Source: Pyrolobus sp.
Lineage (GTDB): Archaea > Thermoproteota > Thermoprotei_A > Sulfolobales > Pyrodictiaceae
Reading direction: 5' to 3'
NCBI GenBank assembly: GCA_015521195.1
Contig: WAOO01000050.1
Span: 1 to 38,984 of the forward strand
Length of the DNA stretch: 38,984 nucleotides
In this document: positions 23,660 to 31,606 of the stretch, piece after piece
How positions within the stretch are numbered: position 1 is the first letter of the stretch
How the letters are laid out: every line of letters begins with the position of its first letter
Position numbers and translations under genes: made by a program
The notes under the pieces: generated by a model
Told to the model about the DNA's origin: nothing
The model's input: the letters and a program-made list of their open reading frames with translations, nothing else
Databases searched by the model: none

Positions 23660-24688
23660 GTGGAGACCCTCCGGGGGATAAGAGCTGGCATAACTGAGGT
23701 CGACCGTGCGATACTATCCCTGCTCTCTACCCGCATGAGACTAGTATCCCTCATCGCCCGTGCGAAGGCCGAGCAGGGATACCCGGTCTTCGACCCCGCG
23801 CGTGAAATCGAGGTTCTCAGTATAGTCAGGGAGGAGGCTGCTAGGAGGGGCCTGCCGCCGGACCTCGCCTCCGAGATATACTCGGTTATAATCCGCTACT
23901 CTAGATGCCTGCAGGTGTCGTGCCCCGAGAAGATCCGCATCGTTGTATACGGGTATGGCAACATGGCGCGCACCCTAGCCTCCCACATGTCGCGTGCAGG
24001 CTGCTGGGTTGCGCTCACCGGCCGCAACATGGAGAAGGCGAAGAACGTCGCCGAGAGTATTGGCGTCGAGGCGCTCGACGAGGATGAGGCGCTAGACTGG
24101 GCGGATGTACTACTCTACACAATTCCTGGGCCTGCTGTTCCAAGCCTGCTGGAGAAGCATTCGCCACGGATAAGGGAGAGCGTCCTCGTGGCCGACATAG
24201 CGTCTGTGAAGAAGCCGCTGGTCGAAGCTGTAAAACCCATTGTAGAGAAGCACGGGTTCGAGTATGCTAGTCTACACCCGCTCTTCGGCCCCCTTGACTG
24301 TCCGGCGGGCGAGACTATAGCCGTAGTCCCGGTGAGGCTCGAGCATTGGAAGGAGAGGCTCGAGAGGCTCTTCGAGGGCCTAGGGTTAAGATACGAGTAT
24401 GTCGATGCAGACACGCACGACAAGGTGATGGCGGCTAACCAGGTTCTCCACCATGCTGCAATCGAGGCGTTTAAAAAGGCCTACAAGAGGCTCCTTGAAT
24501 CGCTCGGCGTGAACCCGGGGCTTGCTAAACTCCTAATGACATACAGCTTGAAGAACACGGTTAGACTCCTTGATAGGCTTGAGAGGCTCCAGAGGGTTGT
24601 CGAGGAGATACGCTCGGAGAACCCGTACTCCAGGCAGGCGCTTGAAGCGCTAAAGGAGGTTGTCGATGAGATGTTGAGGGAGGCTTAG
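23660..24688 (+). CDS. tyrA: chorismate mutase/prephenate dehydrogenase fusion
   Basis: Bifunctional enzyme of tyrosine synthesis. The N-terminal AroQ mutase (about 1-85) has the conserved RAGITEVDRAILSLLSTRMR and RAKAEQG with active-site Arg and Lys. A Rossmann domain follows with VYGYGNMA (97-103; the third Gly of GxGxxG is Ala), then the prephenate dehydrogenase motif ASLHPLFGP with H206, and the helical dimerisation domain. It has 342 residues. The start is fixed by the SD at 23647. It is the last gene of the unknown-aroB-transketolase-tyrA run. A C-terminal ACT domain is absent, so tyrosine feedback, if any, is not through that domain. Confidence 0.92.
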   Translation: METLRGIRAGITEVDRAILSLLSTRMRLVSLIARAKAEQGYPVFDPAREIEVLSIVREEAARRGLPPDLASEIYSVIIRYSRCLQVSCPEKIRIVVYGYGNMARTLASHMSRAGCWVALTGRNMEKAKNVAESIGVEALDEDEALDWADVLLYTIPGPAVPSLLEKHSPRIRESVLVADIASVKKPLVEAVKPIVEKHGFEYASLHPLFGPLDCPAGETIAVVPVRLEHWKERLERLFEGLGLRYEYVDADTHDKVMAANQVLHHAAIEAFKKAYKRLLESLGVNPGLAKLLMTYSLKNTVRLLDRLERLQRVVEEIRSENPYSRQALEALKEVVDEMLREA

Positions 24689-24814
24689 GCGGCCTCGGCC
24701 TAGTATGCGGTCAGCATCGCCTCTCGGCTGCAGCTCCCGGATTCCACCTCATCGACCCAAGCCGCCATATTGTATAGTCCGGCTAGGAGGGTTTAAGAGA
24801 GATGGTCTAGAGGT

Positions 24815-26158
24815 TTGAGCGTCGATGCCGCCGTCATACTCGCGGGTGGCGTTGGTAAGAGGTTATGGCCCCTGACCGCCACCCGCGCTAAGCCACTCCT
24901 CCCCCTACCCGGCGGGACGACGATAGTTTCTAGGCTCGTGAGGCAGGTTTCAAAGCTCACACGGAGGATAATCGTTGTTGTTCCGCCAGGTGGTCGTGAG
25001 CATTTCAGGCGGGTTTTTGGAAAGGAGGGGCTGAGCGTAGTTCTCGTCGAGCAAGAGGCGTATGAGCAGGGAGGGTATGGGAGTGGTGCTGGCGCGCTAG
25101 CCGGGCTGGAGGCGGTTGGCGACGCGGGTACCGTGCTGGTGCTCAACGGGGATATAGTGGTACACGATTCCGTCTTTGAGAGGCTGCGGGGCCTGGCGGA
25201 GGCAGGACGCTATGGGGTAGTAGCTGTCGAGGTTACAGCGGAGCCGGGGCGCTACGGGGTTGTTAAGACGGACGGCGGTGTACTCGAGGAGATAGTCGAG
25301 AAGCCTTTGGAGGCTGGAGGCCCCGTCCTCGTAAATGCTGGCATCTACCTGCTGCCCTATAGGCTGTTCCTGGACGCCCTCCGTTCTCTTAGGCCATCGC
25401 CGCGTGGCGAGCTCGAGGTCACAGATGCCGTAAACACCGTTGCAAGAAGGTCCACCGTGACTGTCGTGAAGGCCGGGGGAGACCTCTGGCTCGATGTTGG
25501 AACGTGGTGGGATTTCCTAGCAGCTTCCCGTAGAGTGCTAGACTGGATGGAGGGGTGCGAAGCGGAAGGAGAGATTGACGAGAAGGCGGTTGTAAGAGGT
25601 CGTATCTGTGGACGAGGATTCAGGATAGAGGCGTATAGCGTCGTAGAGGGCCCCGTGTGGCTGGGAGAGGGTGTAGTCGTAGGCCCGCAGTCGCACATCC
25701 GGAGCTACACAGTGATGCATGATGGCGCGGAGGTAGGTGCGTTTGTCGAGGTTAAGGCTAGCGTCCTCCTCGAGAATGTGAAGGCAAAGCACCTCGCATA
25801 CATAGGCGATAGTGTAGTTGGAGAAGGCTCCAACATAGCAGCTGGAACCGTCATAGCAAACCTGAGGCACGATTCGCGCGCCGTGAAAAGCTGCAGCGGC
25901 GGACGCGTCGTGAACACAGGGCTTCGGAAGCTAGGGGCGGTGCTGGGGGCCTGGGTGAAAACCGGCGTCAACAGTAGTGTGTCGCCCGGCACAAGGATAG
26001 GCCCCTGTAGTTGGCTAGAGGAGGGCGCAGTCGCGAGGCACGACGTGCCTGCCTGCAGCCTTGTCGGCAGAAACGGCGAGATAAGAGACATCAGCAGGTT
26101 GAATAGCGGGTGCTGTAAGCGGATTAGCTTCGGGCGTGGAGTAGGGCTTTGCGGGTGA
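24815..26158 (+). CDS. sugar-1-phosphate nucleotidylyltransferase with left-handed beta-helix
   Basis: N-terminal nucleotidyltransferase domain: ILAGGVGKRLWPLT near 8-21, KPLLPL, VLNGDIV, EKP and NAGIYLLP. The C-terminal hexapeptide-repeat beta-helix (about 240-420) includes the acetyl-CoA-type segment AYIGDSVVGEGSNIAAGT. The layout matches the archaeal GlmU-like bifunctional enzymes (Sulfolobus ST0452 type), which make UDP-GlcNAc or dTDP-glucose. The substrate is not certain. It has 447 residues. Start TTG 24815, with GAGGT just before it and a TTTAAG TATA box near 24792. The last 25 residues are Cys- and Gly-rich, an unusual tail. It overlaps the next gene by 10 bp. Confidence 0.88.
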   Translation: MSVDAAVILAGGVGKRLWPLTATRAKPLLPLPGGTTIVSRLVRQVSKLTRRIIVVVPPGGREHFRRVFGKEGLSVVLVEQEAYEQGGYGSGAGALAGLEAVGDAGTVLVLNGDIVVHDSVFERLRGLAEAGRYGVVAVEVTAEPGRYGVVKTDGGVLEEIVEKPLEAGGPVLVNAGIYLLPYRLFLDALRSLRPSPRGELEVTDAVNTVARRSTVTVVKAGGDLWLDVGTWWDFLAASRRVLDWMEGCEAEGEIDEKAVVRGRICGRGFRIEAYSVVEGPVWLGEGVVVGPQSHIRSYTVMHDGAEVGAFVEVKASVLLENVKAKHLAYIGDSVVGEGSNIAAGTVIANLRHDSRAVKSCSGGRVVNTGLRKLGAVLGAWVKTGVNSSVSPGTRIGPCSWLEEGAVARHDVPACSLVGRNGEIRDISRLNSGCCKRISFGRGVGLCG

Positions 26159-26718
26159 AGACGAAGAGGCTGCTCCTAGTCTCGCTCGGTGTCGTGCTGG
26201 TCGCCGCAGGCATACTCGTGTACATCCAGGGGTTTATGGTGAATAAAGGGGCTAGAGGCGCCGTATCGGCCTCCTCGATGCCCCTACCACCCGAGACTCT
26301 AGCGGGTTACAGGTTAGCCGGCGTTATAACCGGGCCTAAGGCTGTAAGAATGGTCTCCAGTATACACTGGGAGCCCATACACGTTGACGATGCTGTTATA
26401 GCGAGGTACGGGAGTGACTCAGGCTTCATAGTCTGGGTTGCACGGGTCCCCGGTGCCTGCCGACTCGTGAAGCTAATGGCAGAGAAGATGCGTAGATACG
26501 CCGACATGTTGCCCTACACAGCGCCAGCCAACATAACACACGGCGGCATTACATTCTACGTCTCGATAGACAAGAGGAATGGGAGTAGACACATCTTCTG
26601 GTGCGAAGGCGACTATGTGATATGGTTGCAGGCCATCCGCGTTAACAGCCAACAACTAATAGACGCTATAGTAACGCTTGTGAAGACATACTGGCCTAGG
26701 CATGCTCAGCATAGTTGA
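26149..26718 (+). CDS. membrane-anchored protein of unknown function
   Basis: No family recognised. It has 189 residues. A basic N-terminus (MRVKTKR) and one hydrophobic helix (7-28) anchor it with the C-terminal domain outside. The outer domain is alpha/beta (YRLAGVITGPKAVRMVSSIHW, FIVWVARVPGAC, GGITFYVSIDKRNGS, GDYVIWLQAI), with NIT and NGS sequons and two Cys. Start TTG 26149 overlaps the nucleotidyltransferase by 10 bp; GTG 26155 is an alternative. Co-translation with a sugar-nucleotide enzyme could point to envelope glycan work, but that is inference. The stop overlaps the convergent phosphoesterase by 13 bp. Confidence 0.65.
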   Translation: MRVKTKRLLLVSLGVVLVAAGILVYIQGFMVNKGARGAVSASSMPLPPETLAGYRLAGVITGPKAVRMVSSIHWEPIHVDDAVIARYGSDSGFIVWVARVPGACRLVKLMAEKMRRYADMLPYTAPANITHGGITFYVSIDKRNGSRHIFWCEGDYVIWLQAIRVNSQQLIDAIVTLVKTYWPRHAQHS

Positions 26719-27260
26719 TAGTCCTCGCTGGCTATCCTCTTCACCACCCCACCTTCATCCTCGTAAATATCAACGTGCACCTTACACCCTTCTATAGTGA
26801 CGTGCGCCAAGCTAGGCTTCATCGAACCCCCGCCGCCGCCCCAGACGCCGGTCAGGCTGCCAGGGTTTACGTGCAGCACACCGCCGTGCATCGAGACGAG
26901 CGGGTAGTGCGTATGACCACTTATCAGGAGCTTCACGCCAAGCTTCCTCGCTATCCCCGTCAGCTTTGCAAGGTTACCCCGAGGATAGACCTGGTGCCCG
27001 TGCACGACCCCCACATCTACATCGCCAGCCCTGAACTTCGCGGTCTCCGGTAGGGGCAGGTAATCCATGTTACCCTGCACAACGTAGACTTCGCCGCCGA
27101 GGCTCTTCACCCACTCTAGGATGCTCTCCTCGCATAGGTCGCCCGCATGCACCACTATATCGTATTCGAGAGAGTCGATTAGCCTAAGCATCGTCTCGGG
27201 AACTCTGCTGGCCCTGTAGGGGATGTGAGTATCCGACACAACGAGTATGCGTGTAGCCAC
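26706..27260 (-). CDS. YfcE/MJ0936-type metallophosphoesterase
   Basis: Small metal-dependent phosphodiesterase of the YfcE/MJ0936 family, known to act on model phosphodiesters, natural substrate unknown. Motifs in order: VVSDTHIP (D10, H12), HAGDLCEE, VQGNMDY, VVHGHQVYP, ISGHTHYP and NPGSLTG. A glycine run (GVWGGGGGS) after the last motif is longer than usual. The frame is open to 27299, but the extra 13 residues are low-complexity. GTG 27260, preceded by GGGGTGG, begins the conserved fold (184 residues). It lies downstream of the winged-helix gene on minus, 80 bp between them, and overlaps the plus-strand gene end by 13 bp. Confidence 0.88.
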   Translation of the reverse strand: MATRILVVSDTHIPYRASRVPETMLRLIDSLEYDIVVHAGDLCEESILEWVKSLGGEVYVVQGNMDYLPLPETAKFRAGDVDVGVVHGHQVYPRGNLAKLTGIARKLGVKLLISGHTHYPLVSMHGGVLHVNPGSLTGVWGGGGGSMKPSLAHVTIEGCKVHVDIYEDEGGVVKRIASEDYQLC

Positions 27261-27340
27261 ACCCGCCACCCCGGTATTGGGGCTCGGCCAGCCGTGCATT
27301 CATCATTACTCAGTGCCCAGGGCAGTCCTCACCGCCACAC

Positions 27341-27817
27341 CTACCCATGCCCCCCATGCGAGTGTGTACCGGCAGCACCCACGTCGATTAAGAACATCGC
27401 TGGAAGCATCCCCAGCATGACCAGCGCGGGCAACACGAGCAGCTCCTCGGCTAGAAGTATGTCACTGAGGTCGTAGTAGGGGGCTACAACCACCCCCTCG
27501 TTGGAGACAGCCTCACGGTGCCGGCGCATCGCCTCATAGGCGCGCCTAGCCTTCTCCGCAATGCTCCTCAGGGTCTCAAGCGCCTCTGGCAGAGCGTCGA
27601 AACCTTTCCTCGTCAACCTCAACACCCTCTTCTTCACGAAGAGTACTCTCTTCTCTACCTCCTCGACGAGTCCCTTCGCCTTCAAATCCTCTATCACACG
27701 CTTCACTTCTTCGGGAGAGAGGCGGAGCACCTCAGCAATAGCCTCTGGCTTCGAGACACCCCTCGATATCAGTACGAGTATAGCGGCTTCAACCGGAGAT
27801 AGACGTGTTTCATCCAA
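27341..27817 (-). CDS. winged-helix protein with transmembrane helix and His-rich tail
   Basis: Predicted membrane-bound DNA-binding protein of 158 residues. Residues 7-72 form a winged helix (SPVEAAILVLISRG, KPEAIAEVLRLSPEEVKRVI as the HTH, and a wing with VLFVKKRVLRLTRKG). A helical linker (75-105) leads to one hydrophobic helix (126-147) and a short tail THSHGGHG with three histidines (152, 154, 157), a possible metal ligand set outside the membrane. Start TTG 27817 with GGGGGTG upstream. It diverges from the GPN GTPase over 53 bp containing a 6-bp inverted repeat that it might bind. A metal- or envelope-sensing one-component regulator is a hypothesis only. Confidence 0.75.
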   Translation of the reverse strand: MDETRLSPVEAAILVLISRGVSKPEAIAEVLRLSPEEVKRVIEDLKAKGLVEEVEKRVLFVKKRVLRLTRKGFDALPEALETLRSIAEKARRAYEAMRRHREAVSNEGVVVAPYYDLSDILLAEELLVLPALVMLGMLPAMFLIDVGAAGTHSHGGHG

Positions 27818-27850
27818 AGAGCTGATACACCCCCCGCCCCCTTCACCCGT

Positions 27851-27869
27851 GTTAAAACGGGCGTTTAAC
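27851..27869. promoter_or_regulatory. GTTAAA/TTTAAC inverted repeat between divergent starts
   Basis: GTTAAA (27851-27856) and TTTAAC (27864-27869) are perfect complements with a 7-nt spacer. They fill the AT-rich part of a 53-bp divergent gap. The elements double as TATA boxes: on plus they give an almost leaderless GPN GTPase, and on minus (TTTTAA) a start near 27828 for the winged-helix gene. They could be simply two back-to-back promoters or an autoregulatory operator. Confidence 0.4.
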
Positions 27870-27870
27870 C

Positions 27871-28626
27871 ATGTATCTGCTCATCATGGGACTGGCGGGC
27901 TCCGGCAAGACGACGCTCACAGCTGCGTTCGCAAAATGGATGCGCGAGAATGGCCACAAGGTTAGGATTGTTAATCTCGACCCTGGCGCCGAGGTTGTAC
28001 CCTACGAGCCCGACTTCGACATCCGCGATATAGTGACAGTCTCGAAGGTCATGAGGGAGTATAACCTGGGGCCTAACGGCGCGATGCTCAAGGCCAGCGA
28101 GATTATAGTCGAGAAGGCTAAGCAGATATTGAAGCATCCCGCCTTCAAGCCGTTCGACGCCACAGTGATCATAGATACGCCTGGCCAGCTGGAGATATTC
28201 ATGCTGAGGAGGGAGGGCTACAAGTTCACCTCGCTCCTGAAGCGCAGGGCTCCTACGGTCGGCGTGTTCCTCGTCGACGGCTCAATGGTCTATAACGTCG
28301 CAGACTTGATAACCTCGTGGATGATGGGGCTGCTGCTCCAGGTGAAGCTCGATATCCCGACGATACCCGTGTTCAGCAAGGCAGACCTCATACCGGACCG
28401 CGAGGTTGTAGAGAAGCTGGTCATGGAGCCGGAGGGTCTACAGGAGTATATCGAGAGGCAGCTTAGCGGTGTGACCGCCGAGCTTGCATCCGAGATGGCG
28501 AAGCTCCTCGAAGAGTACCAGCAGAGCCTGAGACCCGTACTAGTCTCGGCGAAGACCGGCGAAGGCTTCGAAGAGCTCTTCAGCGTGGTTCACGAGGCCT
28601 TCTGTAGCTGCGGCGACCTCAGCTGA
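27871..28626 (+). CDS. GPN-loop GTPase
   Basis: Dimeric GTPase of the GPN family. The eukaryotic members help assemble RNA polymerase II; the archaeal role is unsettled. P-loop GLAGSGKTT (7-15), GPN motif LGPNG at 66-70, G3 DTPGQ (102-106), G4 SKAD (169-172) and G5 SAKTG near the C-terminus are all intact. It has 251 residues, normal for the archaeal form. The ATG at 27871 lies only about 18 bp after the TATA-like GTTAAA, implying a leaderless or nearly leaderless mRNA. The last 37 bp overlap the 3' end of the convergent CCA-adding enzyme gene. Confidence 0.93.
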   Translation: MYLLIMGLAGSGKTTLTAAFAKWMRENGHKVRIVNLDPGAEVVPYEPDFDIRDIVTVSKVMREYNLGPNGAMLKASEIIVEKAKQILKHPAFKPFDATVIIDTPGQLEIFMLRREGYKFTSLLKRRAPTVGVFLVDGSMVYNVADLITSWMMGLLLQVKLDIPTIPVFSKADLIPDREVVEKLVMEPEGLQEYIERQLSGVTAELASEMAKLLEEYQQSLRPVLVSAKTGEGFEELFSVVHEAFCSCGDLS

Positions 28627-30017
28627 CCAGCCACAGCCTCGAGCCATACCGGCCTCTTAGCTATAAACTCGTAAACCCTCCTCGACGCGCCCCTGCAGAA
28701 CCCCTCGTCCACCACCCCCTCCAGTATAGCATCGCCTAGGAGCCAGACGCCTCGAAGCACGCCCCTCTTCGGCTTAGCTTTCACAGCAGCCTCGCGCAGG
28801 TCTATACGCTTCTCCCGGAGGCTGTAGAACCTCGCATCGCTTGACACCCAGGGGCCGACGTCGCCCCTCTCGACACTCTTCAGTATGAAACGCTCCAGCC
28901 TCTCTCCGCTCCACGCGTCCGGCCCGACGTGCAGACGCAGTCTTGGACCCGGATACTCCTCCAGCTCCAACATCACAACGCCGAGGCCGCCATCCTCACA
29001 GTAGACTCCTTCCCCGTCTATGACGCGCACTCCCCTCTCCTCGAGCATGCTCTGCATCCTTCTAGCCGCAGCCTTCACCATCCCCCATGCAACATCCGGA
29101 GCCTCTCCACTCATCTCGTAGACGGCGAGCACTATGCGCCACGCTCTCTCCCCCGCCATGCGGAGCAGGTAGTGTGGCTCGAGATGAGGCTCGGGAGGCC
29201 AGAAGTAGTAGATGCTTGGGCTCCTGAGGTATAGACGCGAAGCGGCGACAAACCATGCTAGGCTGCGGGTGGAGACCGCTGCGGCCACATTCCTCCTCGG
29301 GTCGACGGGGTCCACCACTATGAGGGGGTTGTCCCGGAACCTCTCGACCAGCCTCTCAACCACGCCCCCATAATGCCCCTCAATGTCTATCACGATGGGG
29401 GGTTTCCAGTGCGATGCCTTCTCTAGCACTCGGCGGAAGCAGCCAAACGCTATGATTAGGAGCTCTGCGAGATACCCGGAGAAGCCTTGCACCGCTATCT
29501 CGGCTCCATAGACGCCTATACCATGGAGAAACTGCTTGAGGAGCCTCACCTCATCCTTCTGCTCCTCGCTCAGCCTGCTCCTCACATACTCGGTGTGGAA
29601 CGGTGTACGGTCGACCGCGGTCTCGGCCTCAGAGCCCCTAGGCACTTTAAGCGCCGGGACAACATCCACCCAGACATCCTCGACCATCACGCGGATGTAG
29701 GGGTGGGCAGCGTACCTCTCCTCTACCGGCAGCCCTCTAAACGCCTCCTTGAACAGCTCCTTAGCGCCTTCAAGCCTATCCCTCCACTCCCGGGGGAACA
29801 GGACGAAGACGTCTATATCCAGGTCCCCGGAGAGCCACGTATCCTTCGCGAGACTACCCTGCAGTGTAACCTCGGCGTTCACGCCACGAGCCTTTAGAAC
29901 ATCCTCGAGGCGCTCTCTCACAAAGCGCCAGATTCTCTTAGCCTTCTCCCGCTCCTCGCTCGACGGGCGTACACGCTTCAAAACCTCCTCTTCGACCTCT
30001 CCACGCGGGCAGCTCAC
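28590..30017 (-). CDS. cca: class I CCA-adding tRNA nucleotidyltransferase
   Basis: Adds or repairs the 3'-terminal CCA of tRNAs without a nucleic acid template. The class I signature is LQGSLAKDTWLSGDLDIDVFV, with GS at 54-55 and the metal-binding Asp pair in DLDIDVF (65-71). The third carboxylate lies in VDVVPA. Archaeal-specific features include FHTEYVRSRL, VRLLKQFLHGIGVYG and GFSGYLAELLI. From GTG 30017 it has 475 residues. The frame is open to 30077, but GGTGG stands six bases before this GTG and the N-terminus then matches the known archaeal pattern. Start and SD are shared head-to-head with the divergent methyltransferase gene. Confidence 0.94.
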   Translation of the reverse strand: MSCPRGEVEEEVLKRVRPSSEEREKAKRIWRFVRERLEDVLKARGVNAEVTLQGSLAKDTWLSGDLDIDVFVLFPREWRDRLEGAKELFKEAFRGLPVEERYAAHPYIRVMVEDVWVDVVPALKVPRGSEAETAVDRTPFHTEYVRSRLSEEQKDEVRLLKQFLHGIGVYGAEIAVQGFSGYLAELLIIAFGCFRRVLEKASHWKPPIVIDIEGHYGGVVERLVERFRDNPLIVVDPVDPRRNVAAAVSTRSLAWFVAASRLYLRSPSIYYFWPPEPHLEPHYLLRMAGERAWRIVLAVYEMSGEAPDVAWGMVKAAARRMQSMLEERGVRVIDGEGVYCEDGGLGVVMLELEEYPGPRLRLHVGPDAWSGERLERFILKSVERGDVGPWVSSDARFYSLREKRIDLREAAVKAKPKRGVLRGVWLLGDAILEGVVDEGFCRGASRRVYEFIAKRPVWLEAVAGQLRSPQLQKAS

Positions 30018-30023
30018 TACAGG

Positions 30024-30034
30024 CCACCAGGTGG
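30024..30034. promoter_or_regulatory. palindrome CCACCAGGTGG serving as SD in both directions
   Basis: On plus, GGTGG (30030-30034) is five bases before ATG 30040. On minus, GGTGG (complement of 30024-30028) is six bases before GTG 30017. The two divergent genes have only 22 bp between start codons, so the same 11-bp palindrome would act as ribosome-binding site for each. Each promoter must then lie inside the other gene. Confidence 0.6.
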
Positions 30035-30039
30035 CTATC

Positions 30040-30615
30040 ATGGAGGGCGGTAGGGGTGAAGAGGACTCGATAGACACAGAGGCACTCTTCTACGTGCTTG
30101 AGGAGGTGCCAGGCAGGCTATCTCCCTACGTACCCACACCCCACTACCTCCGCACACTCCTCGCAGAGATACTGCGACGCATCGCCAACGAACACCGCCT
30201 CGACGTGATATACGAGCCGGGCTGTGGAGCCGGCGACATGGCAGAGTACGTCGAGAAAATCGCAAAACCAAGGTACTATGTGGGGCTCGAGATAGACGCA
30301 GACCTGGCGAAGAGGGCTAGGACACGCATAGAGCTTGGGGACGTCGTTGTAGGAGACCTGCGCAGCCCCCCGCTAAGGCCGAGACCCCTGCTTGTCTACG
30401 CATACCTCCTCCCAAGACCCCTCGACTATCTCGCAGACACCCTCGAGGAGAGCAGCATTCTCGTGAGCCTCGAGTACGAGCCGGAGGATAAGACATGCCT
30501 CCGGCTGCTCGGAGAAGAGCACATAGACACCATTCTAACCGTCCACACACTGAGAATCTACAGGGTCGAGTGTAGGAGACGCCTACGCCGCAACGAGGTA
30601 AAAATGAGCGGCTAG
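30040..30615 (+). CDS. SAM-dependent methyltransferase-like protein
   Basis: Class I methyltransferase fold. Motif I reads YEPGCGAGDMAEY (58-70), followed by the acidic strand-two end GLEIDADLAKRA, the motif at GDVVVGDLRSPPL, and LLVYAYLLPRPLDYL in place of the usual motif IV. The target is unknown; relatives in archaea are annotated only generically. The protein has 191 residues. The frame is open far upstream (29749) through the antisense of cca, but ATG 30040 with GGTGG five bases before it is clearly the start. The stop TAG overlaps the cdvB stop in the palindrome CTAG, so these convergent genes share their last bases. Confidence 0.8.
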   Translation: MEGGRGEEDSIDTEALFYVLEEVPGRLSPYVPTPHYLRTLLAEILRRIANEHRLDVIYEPGCGAGDMAEYVEKIAKPRYYVGLEIDADLAKRARTRIELGDVVVGDLRSPPLRPRPLLVYAYLLPRPLDYLADTLEESSILVSLEYEPEDKTCLRLLGEEHIDTILTVHTLRIYRVECRRRLRRNEVKMSG

Positions 30616-31247
30616 GCGTGGACCTCCTGGCCCTCGGACGCGAGGGGGGCCTCCGGGAACTGCTCGCGGAGCTTCTGCTCTGCGAGGACAGCGGCCTCCT
30701 GGAGTATCTTCTTGGCCTCAGGAGTCGATGCGAAGCCGCCCGTGGCGCCTACGAACTCGCCGCTCTCGACTATGATGCTGTTGAGCGTCTCCTCGAGGTC
30801 CATGAACTCCAGGCTTAGCATCGGCATCACGCCCTTCACGTAGTGGCGTAGCTCGCGTATCACCCCAACAACCGGTGCTATCGTTGCGGCGACGTCGCCG
30901 AGGCTCATCACAGTCTCGAGCCTGAGAGCTACACGCTCTAGAGCCAGCTTCACGAACATCATCTGCTTTACAGCCTTCCTTATCTCCGCGACCTCAGCCG
31001 CATACACCTGCGCCCTCGCCTTATCACCGGCCTGCAGCGCCTCCACGACTCTCTCGAAGAGCATGGCGTCCCTCTCACGGAGCCTTGCAATCTGAGCCTC
31101 GAGCCTCGTAACAATGGCCTTTATCTTATAGTTGACCATCATCAGCTTGTACCTCATCGGCTGCTTGTCGACCAGGCTGCGAAGCCTGTCACGGAGCCCC
31201 CTCTTGGGCTCCGGAGCCCAGCTCTTGGCAAAGCTCTCGAAGTCCAC
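30612..31247 (-). CDS. ESCRT-III-like cell division protein (CdvB family)
   Basis: Snf7-fold protein of the archaeal Cdv machinery, which polymerises at the membrane during cytokinesis or vesicle budding. The N-terminal basic helix KRGLRDRLRSLVDKQPMRYK is followed by the long helical hairpin KIKAIVTRLEAQIARLRERDAMLFERVVEAL, then amphipathic helices and an acidic, Ala-rich tail. At 211 residues it lacks the C-terminal winged helix of main CdvB, so it is a CdvB1/B2-type paralogue. GTG 31247 with GGTG upstream is preferred over the open frame to 31334. cdvA and cdvC are not in the window. A small unknown gene sits 11 bp upstream on the same strand. Confidence 0.85.
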   Translation of the reverse strand: MDFESFAKSWAPEPKRGLRDRLRSLVDKQPMRYKLMMVNYKIKAIVTRLEAQIARLRERDAMLFERVVEALQAGDKARAQVYAAEVAEIRKAVKQMMFVKLALERVALRLETVMSLGDVAATIAPVVGVIRELRHYVKGVMPMLSLEFMDLEETLNSIIVESGEFVGATGGFASTPEAKKILQEAAVLAEQKLREQFPEAPLASEGQEVHA

Positions 31248-31258
31248 GCTGGGCACCG

Positions 31259-31606
31259 TTAACCCGTTCTCTCCCCAGCCTCCTCGGCACCACCGGGATG
31301 GTAACACTCGCGCATATCCCCCGCCTCTACGCATACCTTCTCGATTTTCTCCACGTCGCGTAGCCGTAGTTTGAGCTCTGCGCCGGGGAGTAGCTCGACG
31401 CTCATTCTCAACTCTTCCACCACACGCCTATCTCTACAGGCCTCACGCCGCTCGTATGACAGGGGTTGCAACGTATACTCTACTACAACCTTGTCAATCT
31501 TGATGGGCTCGCCGTCCCGGTTTCTCAGACGGAGGACGCCATTCTCATAGGCTACTTCGAGGGTCAGACCTCTCCGGATGGGGCCTTCTTCATCGCGGCT
31601 GCTCAT
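31259..31606 (-). CDS. small hypothetical protein upstream of cdvB
   Basis: No family recognised. It has 115 residues from ATG 31606. The pattern of short alternating hydrophobic strands (LTLEVAYENGVLRLRNRDGE, KIDKVVVEYTLQP, RMSVELLPGAELKLRLRD) suggests a beta-sandwich, with three Cys (in EACRD, KVCVE, RECYHP). A CCTATATGG element at about 31630-31638 predicts transcription from about 31608, so the gene would be leaderless. It ends 11 bp before the cdvB start and is probably the first gene of a two-gene unit with it, making it a candidate partner or regulator of that ESCRT-III protein. Confidence 0.65.
   Translation of the reverse strand: MSSRDEEGPIRRGLTLEVAYENGVLRLRNRDGEPIKIDKVVVEYTLQPLSYERREACRDRRVVEELRMSVELLPGAELKLRLRDVEKIEKVCVEAGDMRECYHPGGAEEAGERTG

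Noticed and set aside
24688-24766. 79-nt stretch with GGCGGC and GCCGCC ends, tRNA-like length, and a D-arm-like GGCC...GGTC
   Set aside because: There is no T-arm next to the 3' strand and no anticodon arm of 5 bp. The first base belongs to the tyrA stop codon. The rest of this 126-bp gap holds only the TTTAAG promoter of the next gene.
29749-30039. Extended N-terminus of the methyltransferase frame
   Set aside because: The 97 extra codons are the antisense of cca with Ser/Arg-rich content typical of shadows; ATG 30040 has a proper SD.
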